A stretch of DNA of 64,000 nucleotides from Siphonodentalium dalli (lineage: Eukaryota > Mollusca > Scaphopoda > Gadilida > Siphonodentaliidae). The notes beneath the pieces were generated by a model. The model did not search any database. It was given only the letters and a program-made list of their open reading frames with translations, and was not told the origin of the DNA. Both the position numbers and the translations under genes were made by a program. Below are positions 45,716 to 56,232 of the stretch, in pieces. Each line of letters begins with the position of its first letter. Position 1 is the stretch's first letter. The stretch lies in NCBI GenBank assembly GCA_032622095.1, contig CP136065.1, positions 248,185,474 to 248,249,473 on the forward strand, in the 5' to 3' direction.

Positions 45716-46525
45716 GGTTGTAATTCCAGATCAAAAATTCTCAAAAAATTAATTTATAGCAAAAAATGCCTATTTACCAAGCCCAGTTGCCAGTTTAATA
45801 TATGTTATGTCTGTATAATCATATGGCTGCTTTAGTTCCCAGACAACTGCTTCATATATAACTTTTGCTTGGGAGATTTGCATGAAAATCCACATTCAAA
45901 ATTGGTCACTTGACCTCCCCCTTAAGTGGGATTTCTTCATTGAATTTCTTAGTATTCAGACTTACCAGCTTTTCTCAGAACTGCTGACATGTGGGAATTC
46001 CCCAATTTACAGGGGATTCCCCTAACTGGTATCTCACATATTCTCACCATATATGCTTTTTACAACAGGATGTGGCCAGATCATATTATTTATAGATACT
46101 TATATAAACTCTTGAATGCCTGCTCTCAGTTAATCCTTGCATCATAAATTACCCCCCCTTGTTGCACTTTGAAAATCAGTGTGTCCATCCTCTGTTAGAG
46201 ACTCAATAACTGACTCTATGTGTACATGTACATTTGTACATGGTGGAATGCTAACTTCTTATGGTGGAATGCTAACCTTGTGTTTCAACTTTAACACGTT
46301 TCTGGATTTTAGACCTTGCAATTTTGAGAGAGGAATTTTTTTACCGAGCTTTGAGAATTTGAGTGGGCGTCCACCCACGGTAGATGACCTTCATTTTATG
46401 CTGTAATACACTCGCCGGGTATCTTCCTAGAAATTGACCCGATAATTTCCAGTTGATTCACCATGTTCGGAATAATTCTCTGACCAACATGTTTCCACTT
46501 GAACCATTTTAATAAAAACTCTCTC
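45716..46525. other. Non-coding DNA
   Basis: A GGTGGAATGCTAAC duplication at 46240-46280; no gene recognised. Confidence 0.4.
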
Positions 46526-46529
46526 TCGT

Positions 46530-46860
46530 GTGGTCATTGTGTTCATTGTGTTCATTCTGATTCAGGAACTGTTGTGACATTTGTGTTTTATTCTGAGTTT
46601 GGAACTGTTCCATAGGCATAACTTCCATCTACTCGTGCATTCATTCTGATTTAGGATCATATGAACCGTTCCAACTCCTTGTGTGGACATTGTGTTTTAT
46701 TCTGATTTTGGAAGCATTCTATAACTTTTACTGGTATCTTGGAACTGTTCCACCTCCCTTGTATGGATATTGTGCTTAATTCTGATTTTGGAACTTTTCC
46801 ATAACATTTACCGGTATCTTGGAACTGTTCCACCTCCCTTGTGTTTTATTCTAAATTAGG
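46530..46860. repeat. About 75-bp diverged tandem repeat
   Basis: Four or five units sharing TTGGAACTGTTCCACCTCCC, TTGTGTGGACATTGTGTTTT and ATTCTGATTTTGG. Confidence 0.7.
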
Positions 46861-46929
46861 AAACGTTTTGAGGTCATCTAAGTTCCATTAGGTAGTTCAC
46901 AAGTCACAAGATGGATAAGAGGCATAAAA

Positions 46930-47180
46930 AAACAGTGCCGGTAATTAATATATTAATTAAATCAGTGTGGGTAATTAATATATTAAACATTAATATATTA
47001 ATTAATATATTAATTACAACAGTGCAGGTAATTAATATATTAAACATTAATATATTAATTAATATATTAATTATAACGTGCAGGAAATTAATATATTAAA
47101 CAGTGCAGGTAATTAATATACTAGTATTAAACAGTGCAGGTAATTAATATATTAAACAGTGCAGGTATTTAATATATTAA
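46930..47180. repeat. ACAGTGCAGGTAATTAATATAT minisatellite
   Basis: About nine imperfect units of 24-26 bp with the core GTGCAGGTAATTAATATA, interleaved with ATTAATATATTAATTAATAT stretches. It ends just before the Harbinger-like element at 47188. Confidence 0.85.
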
Positions 47181-47448
47181 ACAGTTAGGCGACACCAATT
47201 TTAACGTCTGGTTTACAAACGTCTGGTGAGAAAAAAAGTAGGTGTAGGAGGGAATAAAATAAAATAGAAAAGTTTCTAATCAACCAGTAATCAGAAAATA
47301 GCAAATCGCGTGAAATTTTACATGATTTTCCGAAACTTTCTTCTAGGTTATTTTCATATTTATACCTCGGTTATTTTCATATTACCTCGGTTTTTGTTCC
47401 AAGTTACAGATATTAAAGATATCTTTGCATACAAATACAATGCTTTAA

Positions 47449-47841
47449 CCCTTTACCCAACAGAACGGCCCTGTGCCAATGCATTCTCTTATATATGCGA
47501 GTCGACCATAGGTCGCCTCGCATATATAAGAGAATGCATTGGCTTAACACATTAAAAATTATAAAATTGTTAAAGAATGTAAGAAAAAATGGTAAAAAGT
47601 GTTAAAAAACAGATTTTTTTTAGGCCAATGCATTCTCTTATATATGCGAGGCGACCTATGGTCGACTCGCATATATAAGAGAATGCATTGGCACAGGGCA
47701 TAACTGTAACCATCACAATGTGGTCAAGGAGCCGGTTCCAATGATATCCATATTTGTATGGTTTTATTGAGACAGACCGAAGATATTTTAGGCTGTTGAA
47801 GCTTTATTTGGCCGGTTTTGGCCGGTTTGTTGGGTAAAGGG
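47449..47841. mobile_element. piggyBac-like MITE, 393 bp (middle of the nest)
   Basis: CCCTTTACCCAACA at 47449 and TGTTGGGTAAAGGG ending at 47841 form a perfect 14-bp terminal inverted repeat, flanked by TTAA at 47445-47448 and 47842-47845. TTAA with CCC-starting ends is the piggyBac signature. No transposase. Confidence 0.85.
47469..47698. mobile_element. Double-hairpin element, 230 bp (inner of the nest)
   Basis: Outer ends CCCTGTGCCAATGC and GCATTGGCACAGGG are perfect inverses. Each end is itself a 67-bp palindrome (47476-47542 and 47625-47691) with arms CCAATGCATTCTCTTATATA plus TGCGAG, then CGACC, around a 3-base loop. Between them is AT-rich TTAAAGAATGTAAGAAAAAA sequence, the reverse of the minisatellite beside the single copies at 35.6 and 40.7 kb. 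Confidence 0.8.
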
Positions 47842-47990
47842 TTAAAATTATTAGTGCTGCTTTAAAATTATTAAAAGAGTTAGTGATAAATAGTTAGAAT
47901 GTCCACATGTTTGAGGGTTTTTTGTGCAACTTTGTGAGAAAAGTTGTAGGTGTTGTTCATAAACCAGACATTAAAATTGGTGTCGCCTTA

Positions 47991-48425
47991 CTATATGTTT
48001 TTTAACAATGTATTTCACTGGAGGTGAATGTTCCAACTCGAAATTGCATGATTTACATGCAAGTGACTTTGTGAGCGATATTGCTTTGCGTCGCTTATAT
48101 ATACTCCTAGAATTTATCTCGGGTAATTAAATCAATGTTTGTTGCGATATTGGCTGGCTCAAAAAAGTCACAAAAAACATGCAATCTCAAACTGGGACCA
48201 CTCCCTACTGTGCAGTAGATTATTGAGGAACAAGTATTAACAAAGAAATATATTCCCTGCCTTGTTTGTTCAGTGTTATAAAGTTCCCAGGTTTTGTACT
48301 GTTGGAGTACACCTTCAAAAAAAAAAAATAGTTTTAAAAGTGATTCATGTACATGTTGACAAAATTGTTCAACCACCCTTATCACCCATATTTATCACAC
48401 AGTCAACAAGTTATCCATCTTCATC
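47991..48425. other. Non-coding DNA
   Basis: No gene or repeat structure recognised. Confidence 0.4.
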
Positions 48426-48429
48426 TGCA

Positions 48430-48829
48430 ATTTGGCTTGACGAATATTTTCCAGGCCGCCAAAAATTACATATCTCGGGAAATAAGAAATTCAAAAATTT
48501 ATATCTGATCACTCTTGAGTTTTGCTGAGTGGGTTCCTCGACTCGATTCAAATATTTGTTATCCCCGAAGCGAAAGACATAGTAATTTGGGAGCGTTAAT
48601 TCATAAGATAACATAACATAATATATAAAGACATAGTAATTTGGGAGCGTTAATTCGTTAACTAGTGTGTGTGTGTGTAAGACATAGTAATTTGGGAGCG
48701 TTAATTTGTTAACTTGTGTGTGTGTGTAAGACATAGTAATTTGGGAGCGTTAATTCGTTAACTAGTGTGTGTGTGTGTGTAAGACAAAGTAATTTGGGAG
48801 CGTTAATTCGGATTATGCATCTTTAAAGT
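48430..48829. mobile_element. TTAA-type short transposon with an expanded right end
   Basis: 48480-48600 matches the right half of 25692-26160 (GGGTTCCTCGACTCG, AAATATTTGTTATCCCC), and 48800-48829 (TTAATTCGGATTATGCATCT before TTAA) is the right terminus. Between them AAGACATAGTAATTTGGGAG with CGTTAATTCG is repeated five times with TGTGTG runs between (48578-48808). The left end was not found. Confidence 0.65.
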
Positions 48830-48834
48830 ATGTG

Positions 48835-49085
48835 GCCTTCATATGAGAATCCCGATCAAGATCAAATTTGGATCTGGTCTAACCATTTCTAGCTGAGTTT
48901 GATCTTTTCCAGGTTAATTTGGGTTTATTCTGACCATTTCTGACAGAGTTATGCCCCTTTCTTGACTAGAATTTGCCAATAATTTTGTTGTCTGGATATA
49001 GTTTTCTTCAGAATTTGGTGAAACTCGGTACATGTACATGTATGTGGCCTGCATATGAGAAAGTCCTGATCAAGTTCAAATTTGG
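48835..49085. repeat. Fragment of the GATAACTT/ACAGGTCAAGTT repeat family
   Basis: Two diverged units with TTGGGTTTATTCTGACC / AATTTGGGTCCGACC and TGACTAGAATTTGCC, related to 34830-35250 and 52560-53480. Confidence 0.5.
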
Positions 49086-49875
49086 GTCCGACCATTTCTG
49101 GCAGGGTAATGCCCCTTTTCTGGCGGGGTCTGACCATTTCTGGCAGGGTAATGCCCTTTTCTAGCGGGGTCTGACCTTTTCTGGCGGGGTCTGACCATTT
49201 CTGGCAGGGTAATGCCCCATTTCTGGCAGGGTAATGCCCCTTTTCTGGCATATGCCCCATTTCTGGCAGGGTAATGCCCCTTTTCTGGCGGGTTCTGACC
49301 ATTTCTGGCGGGGTCTGACCTTTTCAGGCGGGGTCTGACCATTTCTGGCAGGGTAATGCCCCTTTTCTGGTGGGGTCTGACCTTTTCTGGCGGGGTCTGA
49401 CCATTTCTGGCAGGGTAATGCCCCATTTCTGGCAGGGTAATGCCCCTTTTCTGGCATATGCCCCATTTCTGGCAGGGTAATGCCCCTTTTCTGGCGGGTT
49501 CTGACCATTTCTGGCGGGGTCTGACCTTTTCAGGCGGGGTCTGACCATTTCTGGCAGGGTAATGCCCCTTTTCTGGTGGGGTCTGACCTTTTCTGGCGGG
49601 GTCTGACCTTTTCAGGCGGGGTCTGACCATTTCTGGCAGGGTAATGCCCCTTTTCTGGTGGGGTCTGACCTTTTCTGGCGGGGTCTGACCTTTTCAGGCA
49701 GGGTCTGACCATTTCTGACAGGGTAATGCCCCTTTTCTGACAGGTTAATTCCCCTTTTCTGACAGGGTAATGCCCCTTTTCTGACAGGGTAATGCCCCTT
49801 TTCTGGCAGGGTAATGCCCCTTTTCTGACAGGGTAATGCACCTTTTCTGGCGGGTAATGCCCCTTTAATGCCCCT
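49086..49875. repeat. 17-bp-based minisatellite with 206-bp higher order
   Basis: Two module types, TTTTCTGGCGGGGTCTGACC and ATTTCTGGCAGGGTAATGCC, alternate. The block holding the unusual CTGGCATATGCCCC recurs at 49247 and 49453, exactly 206 bp apart, with matching neighbours, showing a second amplification of a longer unit. The minus-strand open frames here (for example 49076-49630) come from the absence of stop codons in the modules. Confidence 0.92.
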
Positions 49876-49879
49876 TTTT

Positions 49880-52540
49880 AGCTCAACTTACTTTTGTAAG
49901 TTTGAGCTATTGCCATGGCTTGGCGTCCGTGTGTGCGTGTGTCCGTGTGTCCGTGTGTCCGTCAACAATTTCCTTTGGCGCGGGCTACAGGTCGTACCTT
50001 TGGTCTGATCTTTATGAAATTTTGCATGAATGTTGACATTGACATGTAGATGGGAACGAGTCATTTTGGGGTCATTCGGCCAAAAAACATGGCCGCTGGT
50101 GGCCATCTTGGATTTCAAAATTCAATCCATTGGCGCGGGCTACAGGTCGTACTGTTCGTTTGATCATAATGAAATTTGTCATGGATGTTAATATTGACAT
50201 GTAGATGGGAACGAGTGATTTTGGGGTCGTTCGGCCAAAAAACATGGCCGTCAGCAGCCATCTTGGATTTTACTCTTTGCATGACTAAATCATTTGGCGC
50301 AGGCTACAGGTCGTAGTTTTGATCGGAACTTCATGAAATTTGTCATGGATGTTAACAATGACATGTAGATGGGAACGAGTGATTGTGGGGTTGTTCGGCC
50401 AAAAAACATGGCCGCCAGCAGCCATCTTGGATTTTACTCTTTGCATAACTAAATCCTTTGGCGCGGGCTACAGGTTGTACCTTTGGTCTGATCTTTATGA
50501 AATTTGTCATGAATGTTGACATTGGCATGTAGTTGGGAACGAGTCATTTTGGGGTCATTCGGCCAAAAAACATGGCCGCTGGTGGCCATTTTGGATTTCA
50601 AAATTCAATCCATTGGCGCGGTCTACAAGTCGTACTGTTCGTCTGATCATTATGAAATTTGTCATGGATGTTAATATTGACATGTAGATGGGAACGAGTG
50701 ATTTTGGGGTCGTTCAGCCAAAAAACATGGCCGCCAGCAGCCATCTTGGATTTTACTCTTTGCATGACTAAATTCTTTGGCGCGGGCTACAGGTTGTAGC
50801 TTTGGTCAGAACTTCATGAAATTTGTCATGGATGTTAACAATGACATGTAGATGGGAACGAGTGATTTTGGGGTCGTTCGGCCAAAAAACATGGCCGCCA
50901 GCAACCATCTTGGATTTTACTCTTTGCATGACTAAATCCTTTGGTGCGGGTTACAGGTCGTACCTTTGATCTGACCTTTATGAAATTTGTCATGAATATT
51001 GATATTGACATGTATATGGGAACGAGTCATTTTGGGGTCATACGGCCAAAAAACATGGCCGCTGGCAGCCATCTTGGATTTTACTCTTTGCATGACTAAA
51101 TCCTTTGGCGCAGGCTACAGGTCGTAGTTTTGATCAGAACTTCATGAAATTTGTCATGGATGTTAACAATGACATGTAGATGGGAACGAGTGATTGTGGG
51201 GTTGTTCGGCCAAAAAACATGGCTGCCAGCAGCCATCATGGATTTTACTCTTTGCATGACTAAATCCTTTGGCGCGGGCTACAGGTCGTACCTATGGTCT
51301 GATCTTTATGAATTTTGTCATGAATGTTGACATTGACATGTAGATGGGAACGAGTCATTTTGGGGTCATTCGGCCAAAAAACATGGCCGCTGGTGGCCAT
51401 TTTGGATTTCAAAATTCAATCCATTGGCGCGGGCTACAGGTCGTGCTGTTCGTCTGATCATCATGAAATTTGTCATGGATGTTAATATTGACATGTAGAT
51501 GGGAACGAGTGATTTTGGGGTCGTTCAGCCATAAAACATGGCCGCCAGCAGCCATCTTGGATTTTACTCTTTGCATGACTAAATTCTTTGGCGCGGGCTA
51601 CAGGTTGTAGCTTTGGTCAGAACTTCATGAAATTTGTCATGGATGTTAACAATGACATGTAGATGGGAACGAGTGATTTTGGGGTCGTTCGGCCAAAAAA
51701 CATGGCCGCCAGCAGCCATCTTGGATTTCACTCTTTCAATGACTAAATCCATTGGCGCGGGTTACAGGTCGTACCTTTGGTCTGACCTTTATGAAATTTG
51801 TCATGAATATTGATATTGACATGTCTATGGGAACGAGTCATTTTGGGGTCATACGGCCAAAAAACATGGCCGCTGGCAGCCATCTTGGATTTCAAAATTC
51901 AATCCATTGGCACGGGCTACAGGTCGTACTGTTTGTCTGATCATCATGATATTTATCATGGATGTTAATATTAACATGTAGATGGGAACGAGTCATTTTG
52001 GGGTCGTTTGGCTAAAAAACATGTCCGCCAGCAGCCATATTGGATTTTACTCTTTGCATGAATAAATCCTTTGGTGCGGGCTACAGGTCGTAGCTTTGGT
52101 CGGAACTTCATGAAATTTGTCATGTATGTTAACAATGACATGTAGATGGGAAACGAGTCATTTTGGGGTCGTTCAGCCGAAAAACATGGCCGCCAGCAGC
52201 CATCTTGGATTTTACTCTTTGCATGACTAAATCCATTGGCACAGGCTACAGGTCATACCTTTGATCAGATCATTATGAGATTTGTAAAGGCTGTAGATGG
52301 GAACAAGTCATTTTGGGGTAATTCGGAAAAAAACATGGCTGCCGGTGGCCATTTTAGAATTTACTCTTTGCATCAATAAATCCTTTGGCACACCATAATC
52401 ACCACATCCCTGATCCGATCAATATGAAACCTGTTATGAATGTTGATATTGACATGTACATCTAGTCTTACTTAGACATTTCAATTAGCACTTTTCCTAT
52501 TCCTCCATTTACTGTCGACCATTAAATTAATTCCCTACCT
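49880..52540. repeat. 154/164-bp satellite, about 16 units
   Basis: Opens at TTTGAGCTATTGCCATGGC with CCGTGTGTCCG motifs, then units with GGCGCGGGCTACAGGTCGTA, TTCATGAAATTTGTCATGGA, TGACATGTAGATGGGAACGA, TTTTGGGGTCGTTCGGCC, AAAAAACATGGCCGCCAGCA and GCCATCTTGGATTT. Two spacer types alternate: a short one (CAAAATTCAATCCATTGG) giving 154-155 bp and a long one (TACTCTTTGCATGACTAAAT) giving 164 bp. Units decay toward the right end. Confidence 0.93.
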
Positions 52541-52554
52541 AAGTTGAGCTACAG

Positions 52555-53740
52555 TGTCATTGACACTTTTATTTGAATTTGCTGATTATCATTTTGTTGG
52601 CCAGATAACTCAAGTTATGATTATTCGATATAAAAAGAATATGTGGATTAATCACATGAAAATACAGGTCAAGTTCAAATTTGGGTTCTGTCTGACCATT
52701 TGTGATGGATTTTTGCCCCTTTTCCCCCATAAAAAGTAATTTCTGGGGACTATAGAAATCAGCTGTGTCTGTCCATGCATGCGTCCGTCCCAGATGGTTT
52801 CCAGATAACCCTAGTTTTAGTTATCTGATTTTTTTCAAATTTTTTATGTGGATTACTCATTTTGAAATACCGGTACAGGTCAAGTTCGAATTTGGATTCG
52901 GTCTGGCCATTTTTGCCAGAGTTACATGTACCGGTATGGTTCTACAGTAATGCCCTATATAATCGACTCCTTAACCACAGCAGAATTTAGTCAGTCTATA
53001 TTTTCGACTAAATCCTGAAAAGTCACCAATAATTCTCTTGTGGTCAAGGAGTCAATTATTTAGGACATTACTGTATGTACATGTATGTACACTTAGAATT
53101 TGCCGATTATTTTGGTTTCCTGCATGGTGATAACTTTAGTTTTAGTTATGTTATTGTTTTCAAATTTGGTATATTGATTATGTAATCTGATTGTTTTCAA
53201 ATTTTGTGTATGAATTACTCATACCGGTATGCAAATACAGTTCAAGTTCAAATTTAGGTACCGTCCGCCTATTTAGGTACCGTCCGCCTATTTAGGTAAC
53301 GTCTGCCTATTTTTACCAAATTATGGTCCTTGTTGACTTTTACTTTGACAATCATTTTGGTTTCTTTTGTTATAGTTATCTGTTTGTCTTCAAATTTGGT
53401 TTCTGAATTACTCATATGAAAATAGAGATCAAGTTTGAATGAAGGTTCGGTCTGCTCATCCCTAGTTGCCGCAGTTATGGTCCCAGAATCTGGGCCCAAT
53501 TCGAATCTTGGCTGTGTCCGATGAATTTTGCATGATTAATGACTTATAATTTGAGAATATATCTCATATTTTTGTGTCCGTCATTGCATGATTCAGAGAT
53601 ATTTATCGTAGATATTTGGAAGCAATTGCTGATTCAAAGGTTGTTCTAATATTGAATTTCTAAAAAAGCCACCAGTTAAATAAAGCCACCTTAATCGGGG
53701 GACATGTGGCCCAGCTGTCTTTTATTAATGCATAATTTTC
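52555..53740. repeat. Diverged copy of the CGGGGGACA-ended repeat family
   Basis: Three diverged units with CAAATTTGGTATNTGNATTACTCAT, split as CAAATTTGGTAT and ATTACTCAT, then ACAGGTCAAGTTCGAATTTG and GGTCTGNCCATTTTTG. It closes with ATCGGGGGACATGTGGCCCA at 53693-53712, the counterpart of 35489. A short tandem TTTAGGTACCGTCCGCCTA lies at 53255-53310. Confidence 0.6.
52945..53073. mobile_element. Mariner-like foldback MITE, 129 bp, second copy
   Basis: CAGTAATGCCCTATATAATC at 52945 and its near inverse ending GGACATTACTG at 53073, flanked by TA at 52943-52944 and 53074-53075. Same length and core (CTTAACCACAGCAGAATT) as 38365-38493 but more diverged in the centre. Confidence 0.85.
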
Positions 53741-53752
53741 ATTGCATTACAG

Positions 53753-54068
53753 AGGGATGGTTATGTTTATTTGAGACCACCTGTCATATGTGGAGGGTGC
53801 ATAATAAAGACAGAACCTTCCCAAGAATCGTCCTCAACATTGATCTATTCTCGACGTGACATAAAAACAGAACCACCAACCGTTAGTCTACCGTCAACGT
53901 TACGAAACATCAGTCTACCATACTCACGTATATCGGCAATGTCTCTCTGGGCGAAGACTCAGACTATCCCGCCAGAATATCTACAGCAACTACAGCACAT
54001 ATACCTCCCAAATCAGTTCCCACTCGAGGTCCGCCATTATCTCGCCGACTGGCTCGAACAAATGCCAT
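53753..54068 (+). CDS. STAT: STAT5/6-like transcription factor, N-terminal-domain exon
   Basis: STAT proteins are cytoplasmic transcription factors that dimerise on tyrosine phosphorylation by JAK kinases and enter the nucleus; the N-terminal domain mediates dimer-dimer contacts. From the ATG at 53939 the frame reads MSLWAKTQTIPPEYLQQLQ then HIYLPNQFPLEVRHYLADW and LEQMPW. MSLW is also the start of vertebrate STAT6, and FPLEVRHYLADWLE matches FPIEVRHYL(S/A)QWIE of STAT5. The exon ends ATGCCATG before a GTATGT donor (54069), splitting the Trp codon. It opens after TTTTCATTGCATTACAG at 53752; the frame is open across the whole exon, adding 62 codons upstream of MSLW with two IKTEP motifs. These may be 5' UTR or an N-terminal extension. 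I chose the MSLW start on family grounds. Confidence 0.88.
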
Positions 54069-54314
54069 GGTATGTATCATAACCTCTCGCCGACTGGCTA
54101 CAACAAATGAAATTGTATGTACCATGTCTGTCATGTCATAACTATAATATCAAAATAACATTGTTTTTAGTTACTTCTGTTCAGTTTCTCATTTGCAGTT
54201 TCTAATTTGCAGAAGATAAAATGGATAATCAAGGTGACTAATGGTGAAACATCACCAACTTCAACTGGAGAACTTCCATCTTATTCTAGGTCTCCCATAG
54301 CAGTTGAGTCCTGA

Positions 54315-54745
54315 GCAGAATGAGGTTCTCAGAGTGTGATTTGGTGATGCTAGCCCACCATGCAGGATAGCGTCACTAAATTCACCCTCTGGGAACATCT
54401 GGAGTGAGGTTCTCAGAGGGTGATTTGGTGATGCTAGCCCACCATGCAGGATAGTGTCACTAAATTCACCCTCTGGGGACATCTGGAATGAGGTTCTGAG
54501 AGTGTGATTTGGTGATGCTAGCCCACCATGCAGGATAGCGTCACTAAATTCACCCTCTGGGGACATCTGGATTGAGGTTCTCAGAGGGTGATTTGGTGAT
54601 GCTAGCCCACCATACATGATAGTGTCACTAAATTCACCCTCTGGGGACATCTGGAATGAGGTTCTCAGAGTGTGATTTGGTGATCCTAGCCCACCATGCA
54701 GGATAGCGTCACTAAATTTTATCTCTGGGGACCTCATTCCACAAA
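54315..54745. repeat. 84-bp tandem repeat, five units, from the AGGTCCCCAGAGGGTG hairpin family
   Basis: TAGCCCACCATGCAGGATAG at 54351, 54435, 54519, 54603 and 54687, 84 bp apart. Each unit is one hairpin (GAGGTTCTCAGAGGGTG / CACCCTCTGGGGACAT). Since 84 is divisible by three, a 164-codon minus-strand frame with a 28-residue repeat stays open, but it is made of the hairpin repeat and is not credible as a gene. Confidence 0.92.
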
Positions 54746-54821
54746 TGACAGACACACTATTTCACACACTAGTTTAAGGCTTGCTCCGATTGATTCAAAC
54801 AAATGCCATGGTATATATTCT

Positions 54822-55665
54822 GGTCCACAGAACAACAATTGTCCCCACCCCTAATTGTTTATAATTTTTTCAAAGTCCACAAACCGGTTCAAAATATAAA
54901 AAAATAGTTTTTGTTACATAAATGCCTCATAAATAGGTAGAAAGATATTTTATTACTCTTCAATTTGATGTATCCCGTGTAAAAAATTGGTTAAGAATAA
55001 GAAAAAACTCTGGCTATGAGCACAGGTCTGACGTAAACTGGCTATAAAATTTCATTAGTTTGAGATGGTACGTGTCCGCTAAACTCGGTGAAATAGTTCG
55101 ATTTTTACACTGACTTGCGGTTAAAAAACGCACTCAACTGTAAGTAGAATATATATATTATACATCATTATGAGCGGAATTGTTTACTGGCCCACCCAAA
55201 CCAATCATGCCACATCATGGCATTCTATCTCTCGTATTTATTTAAAAAATCAGTTTCATAAACCCGGAAGCAAACAATTCTGCTTCTAATGATGTATAAT
55301 ATATATTCTACTTACCTTGAATGCGTTTTTGAAGCGCAAGTCATTGTAAAAATCAGACTATTTGACCAAGTTTAGCAGACACCATTTCGAAAGAGTGAAA
55401 TTTTACAGCCGGTTTGTATTAGACCTGTGCTCATAACCAGAGTTTTTCTGAACCAATTTTTACACAGGATACATCAAATTGAAGAGTGATAAAACATCTT
55501 TCTACCTATTTATGAGGTATTTATGTAACAAAAATAATTTTGTGTATTTGGAACATGTTTGTGAATTTTGAAAAAAATGATAAAACATTAGTCCCGGCCA
55601 AGTTGGTTACCTATCTATTGGATTAAGTACTATTGGGGGTGGGGTAAATTTTTGTTTTGGGGACC
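54822..55665. mobile_element. Large foldback element, 844 bp
   Basis: GGTCCACAGAACAA at 54822 and TTGTTTTGGGGACC ending at 55665 are near inverses. Arms of about 330 bp are inverted nearly throughout: ATGCCTCATAAATAGGTAGA at 54923 against TCTACCTATTTATGAGG at 55500, and GAATATATATATTATACATC at 55147 against its inverse near 55290. The loop is 55180-55265. No open frame. Confidence 0.8.
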
Positions 55666-55675
55666 TGTGATGGAA

Positions 55676-55930
55676 ACTTGATCAGTATAGTTTGACCATG
55701 GTCTCTTAATGAACACCAGCATCAAACTTGATCAGTATAGTTTGACCATGGTCTCTTAATGAACACCAGCATCAAACTTTATCAGTATAGTTTGACCATG
55801 GTCTCTTAATGAACACCAGCATCAAACTTGATCAGTATAGTTTGACCATGGTCTCTTAATGAACACCAGCATCAAACTTGATCAGTATAGTTTGACCATG
55901 GTCTCTTAATGAACACCAGCATCAAACTTG
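55676..55930. repeat. 50-bp tandem repeat, five units
   Basis: ACTTGATCAGTATAGTTTGA, CCATGGTCTCTTAATGAACA and CCAGCATCAA, repeated with one base change in one unit. The near identity points to very recent expansion. Confidence 0.95.
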
Positions 55931-56034
55931 ATTTTACAGCTTATAGATGGTGATTTATTATTATTATTATAGAAATAAAACCATGGTCCATCTTGTATGT
56001 TAACCTTTGCCATGAAAACTTCTGTAAAATTTAT

Positions 56035-56225
56035 TGGACACAATGCACAATCGAGGTGCCCAATGGGTGCACTTCACCATCGGGTCTCCCATACAGATTA
56101 GGCCATGCAGAATGAGGTCCCCAGAGGATGAATGAGTGGGCTAGCATCATTAAATTCACACTCTGAGAACCTCATTCTGGCGCCATATTTTTAGGTCTGA
56201 TAAATTGGCCCTCTGGGACCTCATA
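56035..56225. repeat. Relic of the hairpin repeat family just before STAT exon 2
   Basis: 56041-56107 matches the flank seen at 43190-43286 (ATCGAGGTGCCCAATGGGTG) and 56108-56179 is a shortened hairpin (AGAATGAGGTCCCCAGAGG / CTCTGAGAACCTCATTCT). It ends 7-10 bp before the STAT acceptor, whose pyrimidine tract (CATATTTTCAG) adjoins the repeat. Confidence 0.75.
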
Positions 56226-56232
56226 TTTTCAG

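Larger units (their letters stand above)
47188..47987. mobile_element. Harbinger-like MITE, 800 bp (outer element of a nest)
   Basis: Begins GGCGACACCAATTTTAACGT and ends with the inverse (ATTAAAATTGGTGTCGCC); the terminal inverted repeat is about 28 bp with one mismatch. TTA flanks it at 47185-47187 and 47988-47990. The 3-bp TTA duplication fits PIF/Harbinger. It contains the piggyBac-like element at 47449. Confidence 0.85.
54069..56232 (+). other. STAT intron 1
   Basis: GT at 54069 and AG at 56231-56232. The joined codon reads TGG, giving W-H-Q-V-N-L-E-D-P-Q, which parallels W-D-A-I-D-L-D-N-P-Q of vertebrate STAT5, so the junction is well supported. The intron is filled by the repeats listed within it. 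Confidence 0.85.

Noticed and set aside
49076-49841. Lys/Pro/Arg-rich repeat protein on the minus strand
   Set aside because: All three frames are open because the minisatellite modules contain no stop codons on that strand; the frames shift between modules.
54261-54755. 164-codon protein with a 28-residue repeat
   Set aside because: The repeat is the 84-bp tandem form of a hairpin element that is plainly non-coding in its single copies.
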